A DNA stretch of 64,000 bases from Erythrobacter cryptus DSM 12079. GTDB lineage: Bacteria; Pseudomonadota; Alphaproteobacteria; Sphingomonadales; Sphingomonadaceae. Location of the stretch: positions 62,001 through 126,000 of the forward strand of contig NZ_AUHC01000001.1 in the NCBI RefSeq assembly GCF_000422985.1, given 5' to 3'. The stretch's first letter is position 1, and each line of letters starts with the position of its first letter. Shown here one piece after another: positions 63,193-64,000 of the stretch. The notes beneath the pieces are model-generated. The model saw only the letters and a program-made list of their open reading frames with translations. It was not told the DNA's origin and searched no databases. The position numbers and the translations under genes are program-made.

Positions 63193-64000
63193 ATGACTGC
63201 CCTGCCAGCCTTTGCCCCGCCAGCCCGCGATCCAGCGCGTTCGTTCCAGGACATGATCCTGACGCTGCACGATTTCTGGAGCGCTAAGGGCTGCCTCATT
63301 CTCCAGCCCTATGACATGCGCATGGGGGCGGGCACCTTCCACACCGCCACCACGCTGCGCGCGCTTGGTCCGGAAGCCTGGAACGCCGCCTTCGTCCAGC
63401 CCTGCCGCCGCCCGACCGACGGGCGCTATGGCGAAAACCCCAACCGCCTGCAGCACTATTACCAGTATCAGGTGATCCTGAAGCCCTCGCCTCCGGACAT
63501 TCAGGATCTGTATCTGCAAAGCCTCGCCGCGATCGGCATCGATCCGCTGGCGCATGATATCCGCTTTGTCGAGGATGACTGGGAAAGCCCCACGCTCGGC
63601 GCCTGGGGGCTGGGCTGGGAAGTGTGGTGCGACGGGATGGAAGTCACCCAGTTCACTTACTTTCAGCAGATGGGCGGGTTCGATTGCAAGCCGGTCTCGG
63701 GCGAGCTGACCTATGGGCTTGAACGCCTGGCGATGTATCTCCAGGGCGTCGATAACGTCTATGACCTTGTTTTTAGTAGCCCTCCGGCCTCAAGTGGCGA
63801 AGCGGTTGGCCAACAAGGACTCGTCACCTATGGTGACGTGTTCCTCGAGAACGAGCGGCAGATGTCGAAGTGGAACTTCGAGGTCGCCGGTACCGAGGGG
63901 CTGTTCAAGGCCTTCGCCATGGCCGAGACCGAATGCCGCAATGCCCTGGCCGCGGGCGTGCCGATCGCGGCCTATGAACAGGCGGTCGAGGCCAGCCACA
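63193..64000 (+). CDS. glyQ: Glycyl-tRNA synthetase alpha subunit (partial, cut by window end)
   Basis: 269 codons visible; the 3' end is outside. [42 protein letters not shown] near residue 19, [32 protein letters not shown] near 79, [36 protein letters not shown] near 133, and [13 protein letters not shown] near 175 are all GlyQ class II motifs. A stretch of about 12-16 extra residues ([15 protein letters not shown]) sits between VYDLVF and TYGDVF, in AGT and TCA codons rare elsewhere. This is the catalytic subunit of the alpha2-beta2 enzyme. Confidence 0.96.
   Translation, partial: MTALPAFAPPARDPARSFQDMILTLHDFWSAKGCLILQPYDMRMGAGTFHTATTLRALGPEAWNAAFVQPCRRPTDGRYGENPNRLQHYYQYQVILKPSPPDIQDLYLQSLAAIGIDPLAHDIRFVEDDWESPTLGAWGLGWEVWCDGMEVTQFTYFQQMGGFDCKPVSGELTYGLERLAMYLQGVDNVYDLVFSSPPASSGEAVGQQGLVTYGDVFLENERQMSKWNFEVAGTEGLFKAFAMAETECRNALAAGVPIAAYEQAVEASH

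Overview
The window is one continuous piece of a GC-rich chromosome that reads as core genome of an alphaproteobacterium. The best fit is Sphingomonadales, probably an Erythrobacteraceae or Novosphingobium-like lineage. This rests on protein style and context: tandem COQ4-family proteins, a DUF4170 protein, the alpha-type IlvB motif GEAS, a two-domain RibBA with a decayed second half, and a PEP-CTERM protein. It is an inference from sequence reading, not from a tree. No insertion sequence, prophage, CRISPR array, rRNA or plasmid gene is visible. One tRNA, Lys(CTT), is present. Gene density is very high, and most same-strand neighbours are separated by a few bases or overlap by 1-4 bases.

Layout. 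1-7 kb (minus strand): branched-chain amino acid synthesis, with leuA (cut by the window edge), ilvC, ilvN and ilvB, plus an I78-like lipoprotein, an FMN alpha-hydroxy-acid dehydrogenase and a YceI protein. 7-11 kb: miaA and serB start head to head, then an acyltransferase. 11-16 kb: two COQ4 paralogues, purL and two small membrane proteins. 16-24 kb (plus strand): xseB-ispA, coaD, a periplasmic cyclophilin, queA, an ABC exporter pair, a small outer-membrane barrel, tgt and chorismate mutase. 24-28.5 kb (minus): rpsD, then the run rpiB-glyA-hypothetical-nrdR-trmJ. 28.6-34 kb: a sterol-desaturase family protein and the information-processing block yqeY-dnaG-rpoD. 34-40 kb (plus): carA-hypothetical-carB and greA. 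40-45 kb: GNAT, DUF4170, a four-gene membrane operon that resembles the yqjDE region of enterics, and eno. 45-48 kb: an AT-richer patch with a MarR regulator and small ORFs, then ribBA-ribH and the tRNA. 48-54 kb: the cell-shape operon mreB-mreC-mreD-mrdA-rodA. 54-64 kb: mutL, ychF, an SDR, a PEP-CTERM protein, pth, rplY, two GumN/TraB proteins, an XRE regulator with two membrane proteins, and the start of glyQ.

The most interesting signals are regulatory. A 16-codon Leu-rich leader peptide with a perfect 10-bp inverted repeat lies just upstream of leuA and looks like a ribosome-mediated attenuator. The ribBA gene encodes an HTH DNA-binding domain fused to the enzyme. A perfect inverted repeat (ATCACA-N6-TGTGAT) sits inside a candidate promoter whose -10 box ends 6 bases before the start codon. 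Together these suggest an autoregulated enzyme-repressor on a leaderless mRNA. The divergent region between the XRE operon and glyQ carries a 17-bp imperfect inverted repeat around a TTGACA promoter. Other points worth checking are a Ser/Gly-rich insertion in GlyQ written in atypical codons, tandem COQ4 genes that share a 45-nt identical block, and a protein of unknown function wedged between carA and carB.
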